Of a DNA stretch of 64,000 nt, positions 48,729 through 59,244 are shown in pieces. Each line of letters begins with the position of its first letter. Within the stretch, counting starts at the first letter, position 1. The stretch lies in contig NC_080041.1 in assembly GCF_012489685.1 (NCBI RefSeq), forward strand, positions 109,151,760 to 109,215,759. The letters run 5' to 3'. The translations under genes were made by a program, and so were the position numbers. Source of the stretch: Lotus japonicus (lineage: Eukaryota > Streptophyta > Magnoliopsida > Fabales > Fabaceae). Under the pieces are notes generated by a model. It was given only the letters and a program-made list of their open reading frames with translations, was not told the origin of the DNA and searched no databases.

Positions 48729-48905
48729 TTGTCTAAATGACCCATGAAAAATTTGGGTTAGATAACTCATCATCCAATCACATTAGAGATAAATGAGTTG
48801 GAATTTATATATTTTATTTATTAATTTATTTCTAACTCACTTATCTCCAATGAGATTGGATGATGAATTATTTAACTCAAACTTCCCCATGGGTCATTTA
48901 GACAA
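48729..48905. mobile_element. MITE with about 75-bp inverted arms
   Basis: The left arm TTGTCTAAATGACCCATGAA, ending around GATAAATGAGTT, pairs with the right arm, whose reverse complement begins TTGTCTAAATGACCCATGGG. The loop is AT-rich. The total length is about 177 bp. TGGTAAAA words flank both sides, but a clean target duplication is not evident. Confidence 0.75.
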
Positions 48906-49366
48906 CCCTGGTAAAAAATGCACACATTATTAAGTTATATTATGACATTAAATTAGTCTTTTTTTTCAAAGTCGTGGAAGATTAAGGTCTAAGTGAAGAC
49001 AAATGACACTTACAAATTAAGGTATCAAACTCTTGAGATAGCTCAATGGCACATAATTGCATGATTTTCTTGTTTTAAATGAAATAACACTATTCTAAAC
49101 TGAAGTTTTTTTGAGTTTTTTAAAAAAAAAAAAAAAAAACTGAAGTTTTAAAACGAATCTCCTAATTTCAGATACTGGGCTTCCCAGCTTAGCACTACTT
49201 CTTAACCCATCACTTTTTTTTTTTGGTTTTCCTCATATGGTCTAAGCTAAACTAAAAATAAACAAAGATCAAATCCTTAACTGAAAGTTGGGCCGAACCA
49301 AAAAAACCCTCACTTCCCTCACACATGTTTTTTTTTTTTGTTATTGCTAGAACAATCAGTAAAGGG

Positions 49367-49918
49367 TAGGGATGGGAACGGGTAGGATCAGACACGAGTT
49401 TTACAATTACCAAACTCAAACCCTTATGAGCGATAAAATGAAATCCATGTCCAAACTCATTGGGTTCTTGATTTACCCGAAACTCAAACCCAATACTTAC
49501 GTGAAATAGCAACCAGTCCCATAACCTGATCCATAACCTACTTTCTTAGAATAAAAAAAAAAGTGAAATTCATAGAAAGAAAAAAATAAATACTATTCAT
49601 CATCCTCATCCATCACCAAAGTGAGACAACAATAGTTTAGAGTTCACTTTCTCAAACATACAAAAGTACAATTAATCATCAAACACTAAGAACAAAGTTT
49701 ATAAATATATATGTATGAGTGTTTTTTTTTGTAATTTTATGTTTCGGGTATCTTTGGGTTGGGTGGGTATGGACACGAATTTAACTAAACCCAAACTCAT
49801 AAACTGCTACAGTAACGGACAAAACTCAAACCCAAATCCAGTCAACTCGGGGTTTGTCTGTCCAATCGGATCGGGTTCGGACGGGTACCCATGGGTTCAG
49901 GCAAAGTTGTCATCCCTA
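49367..49918. mobile_element. Non-autonomous hAT-like element
   Basis: The ends TAGGGATGGGAA and TTGTCATCCCTA are imperfect inverted repeats of the TAGGGATG class. The flanks GTAAAGGG (49359-49366) and CTAAAGGG (49919-49926) match 7 of 8 as a hAT target duplication. The interior has AAACTCAAACCC-like words in both orientations and no transposase. Confidence 0.7.
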
Positions 49919-49926
49919 CTAAAGGG

Positions 49927-50300
49927 GCTAAAGGATCCAAACTTGACCCTACCCTTTCATAAACAAAAATCCCATCCTTTGACAAAAAAAAAACAACATT
50001 CACATTCTATTTTTGGGGTACCGGAGCTTGGATGGCGAAGATGAGCGAACGGCACGACACGGTGGCTGGGTCAAGGTTCGGCAGAGCTCGCGACGGAGGC
50101 ATGCGTGGTTCCTCGCGGTCGTGTCTGCGGTGGTGGTCACGACAGTGATTTTTTTTATAGGCAACGACAGTGATTGATGCGGTGGGGTCAGGCTCAATGC
50201 GCGGAAGGTGTCGACTGGCGACAACAGTGCTCGGTAACCAGGGTTTGTGGTTTGGTTGATGGGGAAGAAGATGGAGATGGCAAGCTAGGCTTCTACTTAA

Positions 50301-50331
<31 letters not shown>

Positions 50332-50956
50332 GAATCAGAAAAAAAGAAGAAAAAATGGACAAAAATGTGTGATCAACATGTGTAACTAATGGATCTAACA
50401 AAAAAATAGTAAAGGAAGCCATTAAAAAATAGAAGGTGACACACTTCAGTTCATATGGCTATTTCTAGCTATGAGTGATAGTACTCTGTCTATTATAATC
50501 AGCAGGTTGCATGGTTGGTGGACAATCTGTCCTGATTAAAATGAAAAAATAAGAAAAAGGAAAACAAAAAGTAAAGGGAAGAGAAAGGAGACAGGTTGAG
50601 ATAGATCTCTGTATCTGAAGTTGGTGTGTCCATGACAATAATGTTACCAAACTCCATCAAAATTATTGTCATTTCATTGTGATTGTGAGTAACATGTTTC
50701 TAGATTCAACTTTTTTCCACCCATAGTCATGTAGCAGACATATTGGAAAAAGGTTTAGGTTTGGGGAGACCACCCACATGTGGAGGACAGCCAAAAAAGT
50801 AGGTTAGGGTGCTTAGGACACTCTCCTAATTAAGCACATGACATACTGGTATTGCTGTGCTGGCTTATCATATAGAAACAATCAAGTAAATGCAAATCAT
50901 ACGCCACAATCTCTTCATTATCACTTTGAGTCATGTGTATATGCAAGCCCCTTCTC
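49927..50956. other. Intergenic with a GC-rich unrecognised patch and an AAT microsatellite
   Basis: The patch at about 50020-50230 is GC-rich compared with its surroundings (GGCACGACACGGTGGCTGGG) and open on the minus strand, but I do not recognise it. It may be a captured gene fragment. An (AAT)n run of about ten units lies at 50300-50331. Nothing else is supported. Confidence 0.5.
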
Positions 50957-52370
50957 CAGGTTAAATTTCCCTCATCTTTCATCGTTGTATGAAGTCTCTC
51001 CCCCATGTTTAAAATGAGCAGATTCCCTCCCTCATGTATTAAGTTGTTAAATTTTGCTCCTTCCGTTAGTGAGCCGTCTGAAAGCTAACGCCGGTTGTTA
51101 TTTTCACCTCTCCTTTTACTATCTACACCACTCACACTAAATTAAAAAATATTTATTTTTTATTTTTTCCCATAAAAAAATATGTTATTTTTAAATTTAT
51201 ATATTCAATGTCATCTTCTTCTCTGCCGCAACCATGAACCACCACCGCCACCCAAAACGCCACGGCCAAGCCTAGGAAATTCACATCAAACAACCCAGCA
51301 AATTCTTTGTTGTTGCAGCACCCCAAACCCATCATTTTCTTCTCCCCACTTCTCCTTCAACCCACAGCCATCACCATGCCCCTTTCTCTTCATCCACTTT
51401 AATTATAGCACCACTACATCCAAGTTCATCTCAATTTCTGCTATAGCACCACACCGCCACCCAAAACGCCACCGCCACCCTGCCCACCCACAACGCCACC
51501 GCCCTCAATCCCAGCCTAGCCAAGCCCAGGAAAGTCGCATCAAATAACCTAGAAAATCCTCCATCATTCCTTCTTCTCCATCACCAAGCAAAGAGGGAAA
51601 TTAGAGAGTGACCTGCACGCCCTGAGTGTTGACGTCGAGATGATCAGCGATGAGGAAACGGAAGTGAGAGGAGTCAAGGTTGGTGCTCGACCTGATGACC
51701 CGGTTCGATGGGAACCCGGAGAGCTTCCAAGCAACGTAGGTGAGCACATCGACGGAGTTGGAAACGATGATGCGGACAGAGTCCAGGGAGTAACGGACTC
51801 GCCGGCGATCTGGCGAGCTCTGACAGTGACGATGATGAGATCGGAGCCGGCAGTGACAGAGGCGTTGATCCGGGTGCGGGGGAGGAAGGCAGCGGCGTGA
51901 TGGCGATCGAGCATCTCGCCGTGGAGCTTGTCAAGCTTGTTGTCGACGATGGAGAGCTCGTCGGTGAGGTCTTGGGTGAGGACGGTCTGGGCGATTGCCA
52001 TGCCGACGTTGCTGGCGCCGATGACAGAGATCTTAGTGTGGCGTTTGGTGGGTGAGGGAGGGGCGGCGTAGGTGATGGGCTTGAAGACGGCTTCGGTTAG
52101 GGGCAGAGAAGAAGATGAGTGGATGGTTTTTTTTTTACATTGAATATATAAATTTAAAAATAAATTATATTTTTTTTAATTTAGTGTAGGTGGTGCAGAT
52201 AGAAAAAGGAGAGGTGAAAATAACAACTACCGTTAGCTTTTAAACGGCTGACTAACGGAAGGAGCAAAGTTTAACAACTTAATACATGAGGGAGGGAATC
52301 TGCTCATTTTAAACATGGGGGAGGGACTTCACACAACGATGAAAGATGAGTGAGTAAAAGTGCAGCCTTC
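50957..52370. mobile_element. Pack-MULE-like element carrying a lactate dehydrogenase exon
   Basis: The left arm (about 50957-51226) and right arm (about 52110-52370) are inverted copies of about 250 bp. They share CTCATCTTTCATCGTTGT, CCCCATGTTTAAAATGAGCA, CTCCTTCCGTTAGT and TTATTTTCACCTCTCCTTTT in inverse orientation. Between them lies GC-rich DNA, mostly an L-lactate dehydrogenase exon on the minus strand. Long TIRs around a genomic gene fragment, without transposase, fit a Pack-MULE. The outermost left bases are diverged (GGTTAAATTTCC against GGCTGCACTTTTACTC on the right). No target duplication was confirmed. Confidence 0.75.
51575..52085 (-). pseudogene. Captured L-lactate dehydrogenase first exon, degraded
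   Basis: Reading leftwards, the minus strand gives AVFKPITYAAPPSPTKRHTK, then ISVIGASNVGMAIAQTVLTQ (the NAD-binding G-x-G-x-x-G region, with the first Gly pair altered), DKLHGEMLDRHHAAAFLPRT and SVTAGSDLIIVTVRARQ. About 20 residues are then missing and the frame shifts. The continuation is VRIIVSNSVDVLTYVAWKLS, GFPSNRVIRSSTNLDSSHFR and FLIADHLDVNTQGVQ, followed by a GT that fits the exon 1 donor. Plant LDH converts pyruvate to lactate under low oxygen. This copy stops before the catalytic HGD exon and is broken. The parent gene is not in the window. Confidence 0.88.
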
Positions 52371-53438
52371 AATTAATTTTCTCAAAATTTTGGAGAGTCC
52401 TGTTTGGAAGTGTTTACTTTTGTATGCAACAGAGATTAGGTTTTGTTCTCCCCTTTTAGGCTAGCTAAGCTAATAAGATTGTAAGACCATGGGTAGTGTG
52501 TGGTCATTTGTTACAAACAAATTGTAATAATAACAATAGCACCTAACTGATAGCGATCAGGGGTGGTGCTCTATTTATTAATGTTGTGTGTCGTTATGTG
52601 TTACACTCACCACCACAACCACTCATCATCACTGCTAGCTAATTGTTGTATTACACGCACATTATGTCTTTGTGAGTTTCCTATGAAAAGATTTAGGTAT
52701 CAGTTCGCCTCATTGATTAAAAGATTACTAGCATAAAATAAATGTAATTGTACTTGTCCTTTTATAACTGTAATAATCACTTCAAAATAATTTGGTTTGT
52801 TTTATTATAGAGAATTAAGAACGTAAAAATAAATGTATGTACTTTCTCTTTTTTCCTATCATATCATGTTACATATCTCTCATTTCTCATTTTTCACGTC
52901 TTTTAAAAATGTAGATGTAAGTAGCGTCCACCCAACATTTTCCCCACGAAAGCAACTCCTAGCTATGATATTAACTCTTACCATCCACTTGAAATGTTGG
53001 AAGTAGTATAAAATAGTGGATAGATAGATATATAGAGAAACTGACCCCATCCAATATCAACCTTTCCGTGTACCTCGTCTAAATTAACACTACAAGGTTC
53101 AGGAAAAATGGAAGGTGAGCAAAAGTCCATTTACAACCACCACCACCACACTTGCTTGAACCCAACTTCCAACTCTTCTAGAAGCGGCCCCTCTCTTTCT
53201 CATGCCATGATAGTGCACCAACATCATTAAGAATCACAACTACCATTACCATCTCTATGCTTTTTCACATGAATATCCAAACTACCGATACATTTCTTCC
53301 CGGAAACTCACAACAACTAACTTATTTAAATAAATTTCATTAAATCCTAAATCTCATTCACAAGTCACAACACGAAATCAATTTTTATATTGTATGAAAA
53401 ATTTCTAGCAAGAAATGCAAGAATAGGATTTAGTACCA
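52371..53438. other. Intergenic, no gene recognised
   Basis: This is AT-rich sequence between two Mutator-like elements. No coding block or inverted repeat of note was found. Confidence 0.5.
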
Positions 53439-53449
53439 ATTAGAAAATA

Positions 53450-53996
53450 GGCTTAAATACTCTAGGGGTCCCTGAAATTGTACCCCGTATCAAAATAAGT
53501 CCCTGAAATTTTTTTTTCGATTCCGGATCCCTGGAATTGTTTTTTTAATCAGAATAAGTCCCTACGCCGGAGAAGACGGTGGTTGACGACGGCGGTCATG
53601 GCGGCGCTACGACCAGGGTGTTGGGCCGGCTTCGTCTCGTCCTCAGGAACTCAGTGGTGGTGGTCTCGTGGGCTGGGTCGTCACAGTTGAAGAGAAAAGG
53701 TCAGTCGCAAGTTGATTTCTTCTCGCCGGAATTTATGGAGCTTCTCGGTTTCTTCGTTTTAGCTTTGTTTCTTGCGATTTCTTCGCCCAGATCAGATATA
53801 TGAAGGTCTAGGAGTGTTTTAAACATGTTATTTCATGGTTTGTGGAAACAATGAGGAGGCAACCACTGTCTTCTCCGGCGTAGGGACTTATTTTGATCAA
53901 ACAAATTTTTCTAGGGACCCGGAATCGGAAAAAAAAAATTCAGGGACTTATTGTGATACGGGGTACAATTTCAGGGACCCCTAGAGTATTTAAGCC
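53450..53996. mobile_element. Small Mutator-like element with about 115-bp TIRs and 11-bp target duplication
   Basis: GGCTTAAATACTCTAGGGGT begins the element and its inverse ACCCCTAGAGTATTTAAGCC ends it. The inverted arms extend about 115 bp, to GTCCCTACGCCGGAGAAGAC / CTTCTCCGGCGTAGGGAC. ATTAGAAAATA flanks both sides exactly (53439-53449 and 53997-54007). The GC-rich core (about 53570-53880) reads open on the plus strand at 53579-53803 but matches nothing I recognise. It is probably a captured gene piece. Confidence 0.85.
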
Positions 53997-54088
53997 ATTA
54001 GAAAATAGCTTTGACGGACAAAAATCATGTGGGTGGTTAATGAAATAGACACTAATCATATATTGTCACCTCACACCTACATTATTGC

Positions 54089-54875
54089 TAGGAGTGTAAG
54101 CGGGTACTATCTGATCAGCGAACTCGATCAAACTGATCCGAACTAAACACAATATGATGGGTTGAATTTGATCATTGGTCTGGTTTGAGTATCGGATTCG
54201 GGGATTGAATAACCGATAAATCCGAGTCAACTCAATGATATTGAGTTTTTCTTTGTTTTACTTCAACCAAAAGACTCCAACACATTACATAATTTATATT
54301 TGAAGAGATATGCAAACATGTTTATTATTGTTTAACACTTTACTGCCTATTTTGTTTTAATGAAAATTTGGAGAACACTAGTACTCTAAGACCTAAGTTA
54401 ATACTTTTTTATGTGAAGACTTACATTATGTTGCCTATTTATATTTGTATTGGAAATGTTGGTTTTAGTTTGTTTATATTGAATTATATGGATTTTGTCA
54501 GTATGGAATATTGTTTTTTAGATATGGAATATGATTAAATCTGATAGCAATATTGCTTTTCAGTTTCTCATTAATTTATAACATTTACTAATTTTGATTT
54601 TTAGTATGGAATATTGTTTTTTACACGGAGTTTCCATATTTTTTTAATTATTTTTCATGTTTTTAGAATAATTTTCGTGTAAATTTTCCAATAATAAATT
54701 TTTTATTTCGAATCCGACCATCCAAATTGAACCAATTCAATTGAGATCGGGTTGGTTTGGTTTGCGCCCAGAATAAAAAATCAGGAAATACGAACCAACC
54801 CAAACCGAACATATTTGATGGTTCGGACATTTCAACACTCTAAATACGAATCAATCCGATATGATTATACCCCTA
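54089..54875. mobile_element. Non-autonomous hAT-like element with perfect 8-bp target duplication
   Basis: The element starts TAGGAGTGTAAGCGGGTA and ends ATATGATTATACCCCTA, an imperfect inverted pair. It is flanked by exact ATTATTGC copies (54081-54088 and 54876-54883). The interior is AT-rich with AACTGATCCGAAC- and CCAAACCGAAC-like words near the ends, and encodes no transposase. Confidence 0.8.
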
Positions 54876-54883
54876 ATTATTGC

Positions 54884-55931
54884 CATTTAGTGAGTGAAGG
54901 GTTCATAATCTTGAGCTAGCATTCCCAAACAAATTGGATGTTAAGACCATAAAATTCGTCTTATTCGTGTTTTAAACTTTTCTTAACCTTAGATAATTTT
55001 CTTCAAAAATATTTATTTTGACTCAACTCAATCTGATCACAACCTATGCATGCAACTATATATTGAAATACTTAATTTAAACGTTTTGAACTCTGATTTT
55101 AAGTTTATATTAATCTTGGATTATTTTTTCTTTTCAAATGGCATGTGATCTGTTTCAATACAAAAATAATTCATTTCCTTTTGAGAAAAGAGGCAGGCAT
55201 ATCACATATTCTCTTGCCTATACTCTAATTAATATATATATATATATAATAAAAAAATATTACCAATATTCTCTTTCCAACAATTATTTGAACATTTTTT
55301 CCGATTGGTTAATTTCATGTGAAATTCATTAAAAATATGAATCAAACTTAAAAATTCATAATTTGATAAATATTTTGTTTGAAATACCTCTACATGGTTT
55401 AACCTCTCTTGTGACTCCCCTTCTCATGTTTAGTGGGATGATCCTTCACCTTTAGCTCATTTTATATTTATAGACACTGTTTGTTCTTGTGACTCCCCTT
55501 CTCATGTTTAGTGGGATGATCCTTCACCTTTAGTTCATTTTATATTTATAGACACTGTTTTTTCTGATTAATTTAAAGGAACGAACTTTCACTAACCAGT
55601 CGAGTTTATATTAAGGAGATAGAAATGTAATTGTTGATTAAGTTTTTTTTTATTGGCCAAATTTTTCTTTCAAATATTTGATCTGTGGACCTTCTCACCT
55701 CTGCATATATGTTTTCAGCTCTAACCAGTTGAGCTTGTGATAAGTAAAAATTGAATGTAGTAGATAAGATATATAATATTAAATAAGAGTATAGAAGAAA
55801 GAAAGTTGAAAAAAATGTTGAGTTTGCAAAACAACATTTATTCTAAAATATGATACAAATGCTAAAAATAACTTATATTTTAAATCGAAGAGAACATATA
55901 ACCCATATTTGAACTATTTGATTATAATATA
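54884..55931. other. AT-rich intergenic with a 78-bp tandem duplication
   Basis: Two near-identical copies of a 78-bp unit begin CTTGTGACTCCCCTTCTCAT at 55408 and 55486 (the pair spans about 55404-55563). They differ at few positions, suggesting a recent duplication. No gene was recognised. Confidence 0.8.
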
Positions 55932-56231
55932 GTACTCTCTTCGTTCCTATATATAAGTCTATTTTACCTAATTCTCTTAGATTAAGAAAAATAGTTACAA
56001 GCAATAAATTTGTAAAAGAATTTATTCACTTTCATATATTATTCTTATTTAATTTTTTATAGATTTCTCTCTCTAAGTTGTTATTTCAAAATCTCATTGT
56101 CATTTTCATATTAAATATGATGATAGTTTTGGAAAAAAATAATTAATGATTCATTGATATTGTAAATGGACTTATATTTAGGAACACGAAAAACACTAAA
56201 AAATGACCTTATAATAAGGAAGAGAGGAGTA
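55932..56231. mobile_element. Stowaway/mariner-like MITE
   Basis: The left end TACTCTCTTCGTTCCTATAT and the right end ATAAGGAAGAGAGGAGTA form imperfect inverted repeats of the CTCCCTCCGTYCC class common in plants. TA dinucleotides lie at both edges. Internal words ATATAAGTCTATTTTAC and GGACTTATATTTAGGAAC also pair. The total length is about 300 bp, with no coding. Confidence 0.65.
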
Positions 56232-56522
56232 GTAGTAAGTTCATAGAGGTTTTAACACACTATTTTCCTTCTCTTATTTTGTTTGGCTTAAATGCATTTT
56301 GTGCCCTTGATGTTTCAGGGGCGTGCAAATGACACCTCTCTTCTAATTTTGTCGACGTTTGTACCTTTAATGTTTTGAAAAAGTATAACGAATGTCCCTC
56401 CGTCAAATTGACATTAAAAAACTAACAGAGGGGCTGACGTGGCTTTTCTTTTTTATTTTTATTTTATTTCCTCAGATGACACGTCATTAAATAAAAATCA
56501 AAAACTTCAAAAGGGATGAGGG

Positions 56523-56590
56523 AGATTCGAACCCAGGACTTGAAAGTAGCAAAACACACACTTTACCAATTGAGCTACACAAACAATTAA
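56523..56590 (-). repeat. tRNA-derived sequence in left MULE arm
   Basis: On the minus strand an A-box-like TAGCTCAATTGG (56578-56567) is followed by a B-box-like GGTTCGAATCT (56533-56523) at tRNA spacing. The anticodon arm does not pair and the acceptor is absent, so this is not a functional tRNA gene. It is a tRNA relic or SINE head embedded in the TIR. Confidence 0.6.
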
Positions 56591-56792
56591 TAATATTATG
56601 AACAAAAATTTATTTATATCATGTTTATTCATCAAAATGCAATAAACATAAACCCAGATAATTCTCACAATTTCATTCCCTTCATCTTCATCCAAACACT
56701 CCACATCCATGAACTGATTTCTTCATCCAGACCCACATCCAGCATTTTCTCCTTCAAAACTTCCATCAATTTTTCTCCAAAAACCCACACTT

Positions 56793-57251
56793 ATGTCTAG
56801 CTTCTTTTCTCTCGCGCCACCACTCTCGCATCTCCTCTCATTCTGCAAACCCAATTCCTCATCCCCTCTCATCCTCCAGGTTTTTCACTCGCTAAATCCT
56901 CTCATTTCTCCCTCTCTGGCTTTCAATTTCAACAACAAACAATCCTCAACTCAAATTTCTTTCGGAAAAAAAACCATAACTTCTCAATTTCATGGAGAAG
57001 AAAACCCTAAAATTCCAGATCCTCAATGGGTCCATAGCGAGGCGCGTGTTCCTCCGCTCAATCGTGCTCGCCTCTGCCATCACCATGGTTGCTCTGCTTT
57101 GAGCCCCATTTGTCTTCGATTTGGGATCCCTGGCTCCCATGAAAACGCCACCGCTGTGAGCTCTGGTTCCTTCTTGTTTCAAACGCGCATCAGGGGCTCC
57201 ATCGCCCACTTCACCTTCTTGTTCCTCTTCTTCTTCATCCTCTATCTCTGA
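56793..57251 (+). pseudogene. Captured gene fragment in MULE core, source unknown
   Basis: An open frame of 152 codons (MSSFFSLAPPLSHLLSFCKP at the start, Ser/Pro-rich) spans the core. A second overlapping frame carries SIARRVFLRSIVLASAITMV and then stops, which looks more like an old protein segment (a hydrophobic stretch after Arg residues). The composition differs from the AT-rich arms, as in Pack-MULE cargo. I could not name the parent gene, and expression of the open frame is unproven. Confidence 0.4.
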
Positions 57252-57611
57252 CTTAAGTTTCTCTTTTGGTATTATTTTCCCTTTCTTTTCAATTTGATAA
57301 TTTTTTGTTGTATTAATGGATTTGATTGCGATTTTGTCTGTAATTGATCCAATTCTTTCTCTTTTTATTTTCTAATGACATGGTAATTAAGTGGAGAAGA
57401 GAAAAGTTCAATTTCTATTTGTTCTGTGCTAAATTGAGATGCTTTGAACATTTTCGTTAATGGATATGGTGTTTGGATGAAGATGAAGGGAATGAAATTG
57501 TGAGAATTATCTGGGTTTATGTTTATTGCATTTTGATTTGTCAAAAAAAAATGTTTATTGCATTTTGATGAGTAAACATGATATAAATAAATCTTTGTTC
57601 GCAATATTATT

Positions 57612-57680
57612 AATTGTTTGTGTAGCTCAATTGGTAAAGTGTGTGTTTTGCCACTTTCAAGTCCTGGGTTTGAATCTCCC
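57612..57680 (+). repeat. tRNA-derived sequence in right MULE arm
   Basis: This is the inverse partner of the block at 56523-56590, with TAGCTCAATTGG at 57623-57634 and GGTTTGAATCT at 57667-57677. The B box has one change against the left arm. Its presence in both arms means it was part of the TIR before transposition. Confidence 0.6.
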
Positions 57681-57924
57681 CCACCCCTTTTGAAGTTTCT
57701 GATTTTTATTTAATGACGTGTCATCTGAGGAAATAAAATAAAAATAAAAAAGAAAAGCTACGTCAGCCCCTCCGTTAGTTTTTTAACGTCAATTTGATGG
57801 AGGAGCATTCGCTATACTTTCTCAAAACATTGAGGGTACAAGCGTCGACAAAATTAGAAGAGGGGTGTCATTTGCACGCCCCTGAAACATCAGGGGCACA
57901 TAATGCATTTAAGCCATTTTGTTT

Positions 57925-58437
57925 TCATTGGCTTTCAATTTGTATATATTTTTCTTCCACAGTTGATAGGTGAGAAACTAATCTCTCAAATACTCTCAGA
58001 TACAAAATGAGGACTCCTTCCAATCTCAACCCTATTTTCCGGTAATCAAATTTAGCATCATTCTTGAAAGACCCAAACCTCTTCCACACTCGAATCATAC
58101 ACTTGAAAGATCATATATCACATTGTATCTTTATCTTTGTGTCTCACGATTTTGATGTACATTATTGGAAAGATAAACCAGCCAGCCACTCTAGTCTAAC
58201 TAACATGTCTCACCAACTCACATATCTAGAAGCAATGAGGGTCACTTGTTCTCTCTCTCTCTGTCTCTCTCTATAAAACCCACACCCCCATATCCTGCAA
58301 GGGCCGGCCATATTCTTATCTTACGGGCAACACAACAAAGAAAGCAAGAAAGAGTGGTTCCCTCATCAATCATTCCAATTCCACCAACTCAACTCAACAC
58401 AACACAACACAAAGAAGAAGAAGAGAAATTAATTAAC
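57925..58437 (+). promoter_or_regulatory. MYB promoter and 5' leader
   Basis: A CT-rich run (about 58251-58270) leads directly into the TATA box CTATAAAA (58271-58278). A leader of about 130-140 bp follows, rich in CAACACAACA and AAGAAGAAGAAG, before the ATG at 58438. The Mutator-like element ends 510 bp upstream of the start codon, so the distal promoter has been replaced or displaced by transposon DNA. Confidence 0.7.
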
Positions 58438-59244
58438 ATGGGAAGGTCCCCTTGCTGTGAGAAAGCTCACACAAACAAAGGAGCATGGACAAAAGAAGAG
58501 GATGATCGCCTCATCGCTTACATTCGAGCTCACGGCGAGGGCTGCTGGCGTTCTCTTCCCAAATCCGCCGGTCTTCTCCGCTGCGGCAAGAGCTGCCGTC
58601 TCCGATGGATCAACTACCTCCGCCCTGACCTCAAACGTGGCAATTTCACCCCTCAAGAAGATGAACTCATCATCAAACTCCACAGTCTCCTGGGCAACAA
58701 GTAAGCAACCTTAGCTTAGCTCAAACAATTAAATCAATCAAAAAGATTATTATTTTATTCAATTTTTGACATGGGCATGTGGGTATATAGATGGTCTTTA
58801 ATTGCTGGAAGATTGGCTGGAAGAACAGACAATGAGATAAAGAATTACTGGAACACTCATATAAGAAGGAAGCTTTTGAGCAGAGGAATTGACCCTGCTA
58901 CTCACAGGCCTCTTAATCAAGAACAATCTGAATTAGCACCAGCTGCCACCACAACCACTATTTCTTTCAAACAAGATGAAGATCATGAAGATAACAAGAC
59001 CGTGTTTGGGGAGATTAATAAGGATTCAAAGGGAGGATCCATCTCCATAGAACGCTGCCCTGACCTCAACCTTGAGCTAACCATTAGTCCACCCCATCAG
59101 CCAATGATAAAGAAAAGCAGCAGCCTCTGCTTTGACTGTAGTTTGGGACTGCAGAATAGCAAGGACTGCACCTGTGAGATTAATACCGCTGCTGGTTATG
59201 ATTTCATGGATTTGAAAACCAGTGTTCTTGATTACAGAAGCTAG
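58438..59244 (+). CDS. R2R3-MYB repressor, subgroup 4 (MYB4/MYB3/MYB7/MYB32-like), 2 exons
   Basis: This nuclear transcription factor represses target promoters; family members typically down-regulate phenylpropanoid and flavonoid genes. Exons 58438-58700 and 58791-59244 are joined across the conserved R3 intron (GNK/W), giving 238 aa. R2 is residues 14-62 with Trp 17, 37 and 57. R3 is 65-115 with Phe70, Trp89 and Trp108. The bHLH-contact signature is present ([20 protein letters not shown]). The C-terminal subgroup-4 motifs are all visible: C1 [15 protein letters not shown] (116-130), EAR repression core LNLEL (180-184) within [12 protein letters not shown], and the zinc-finger-like [16 protein letters not shown] (201-216). 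Length and structure are normal for the subgroup. Assignment to a particular paralogue needs a tree, so no symbol is given. Confidence 0.95.

Larger units (their letters stand above)
56285..57915. mobile_element. Mutator-like element with about 420-bp TIRs and perfect 9-bp target duplication
   Basis: The ends GGCTTAAATGCATTTTGTGC and its inverse start arms that pair from 56285-56702 and 57470-57915. ATTTTGTTT flanks exactly (56276-56284 and 57916-57924), a 9-bp target duplication as expected for Mutator-type transposition. The arms include a tRNA-like block. The core (about 56703-57469) is GC-richer and holds exon-like sequence. No MURA transposase is encoded. The right arm carries an extra duplication around TTTATTGCATTTTGAT. 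Confidence 0.9.

Noticed and set aside
51182..51547. Pro/His-rich open frame on plus strand
   Set aside because: It begins inside the left TIR of the LDH-carrying element and runs through low-complexity CCACCGCCACCC DNA; no protein family was seen.
56523..56590. Functional tRNA gene
   Set aside because: A-box and B-box words are present, but the anticodon and acceptor stems do not pair, and the sequence is part of an inverted terminal arm present twice.
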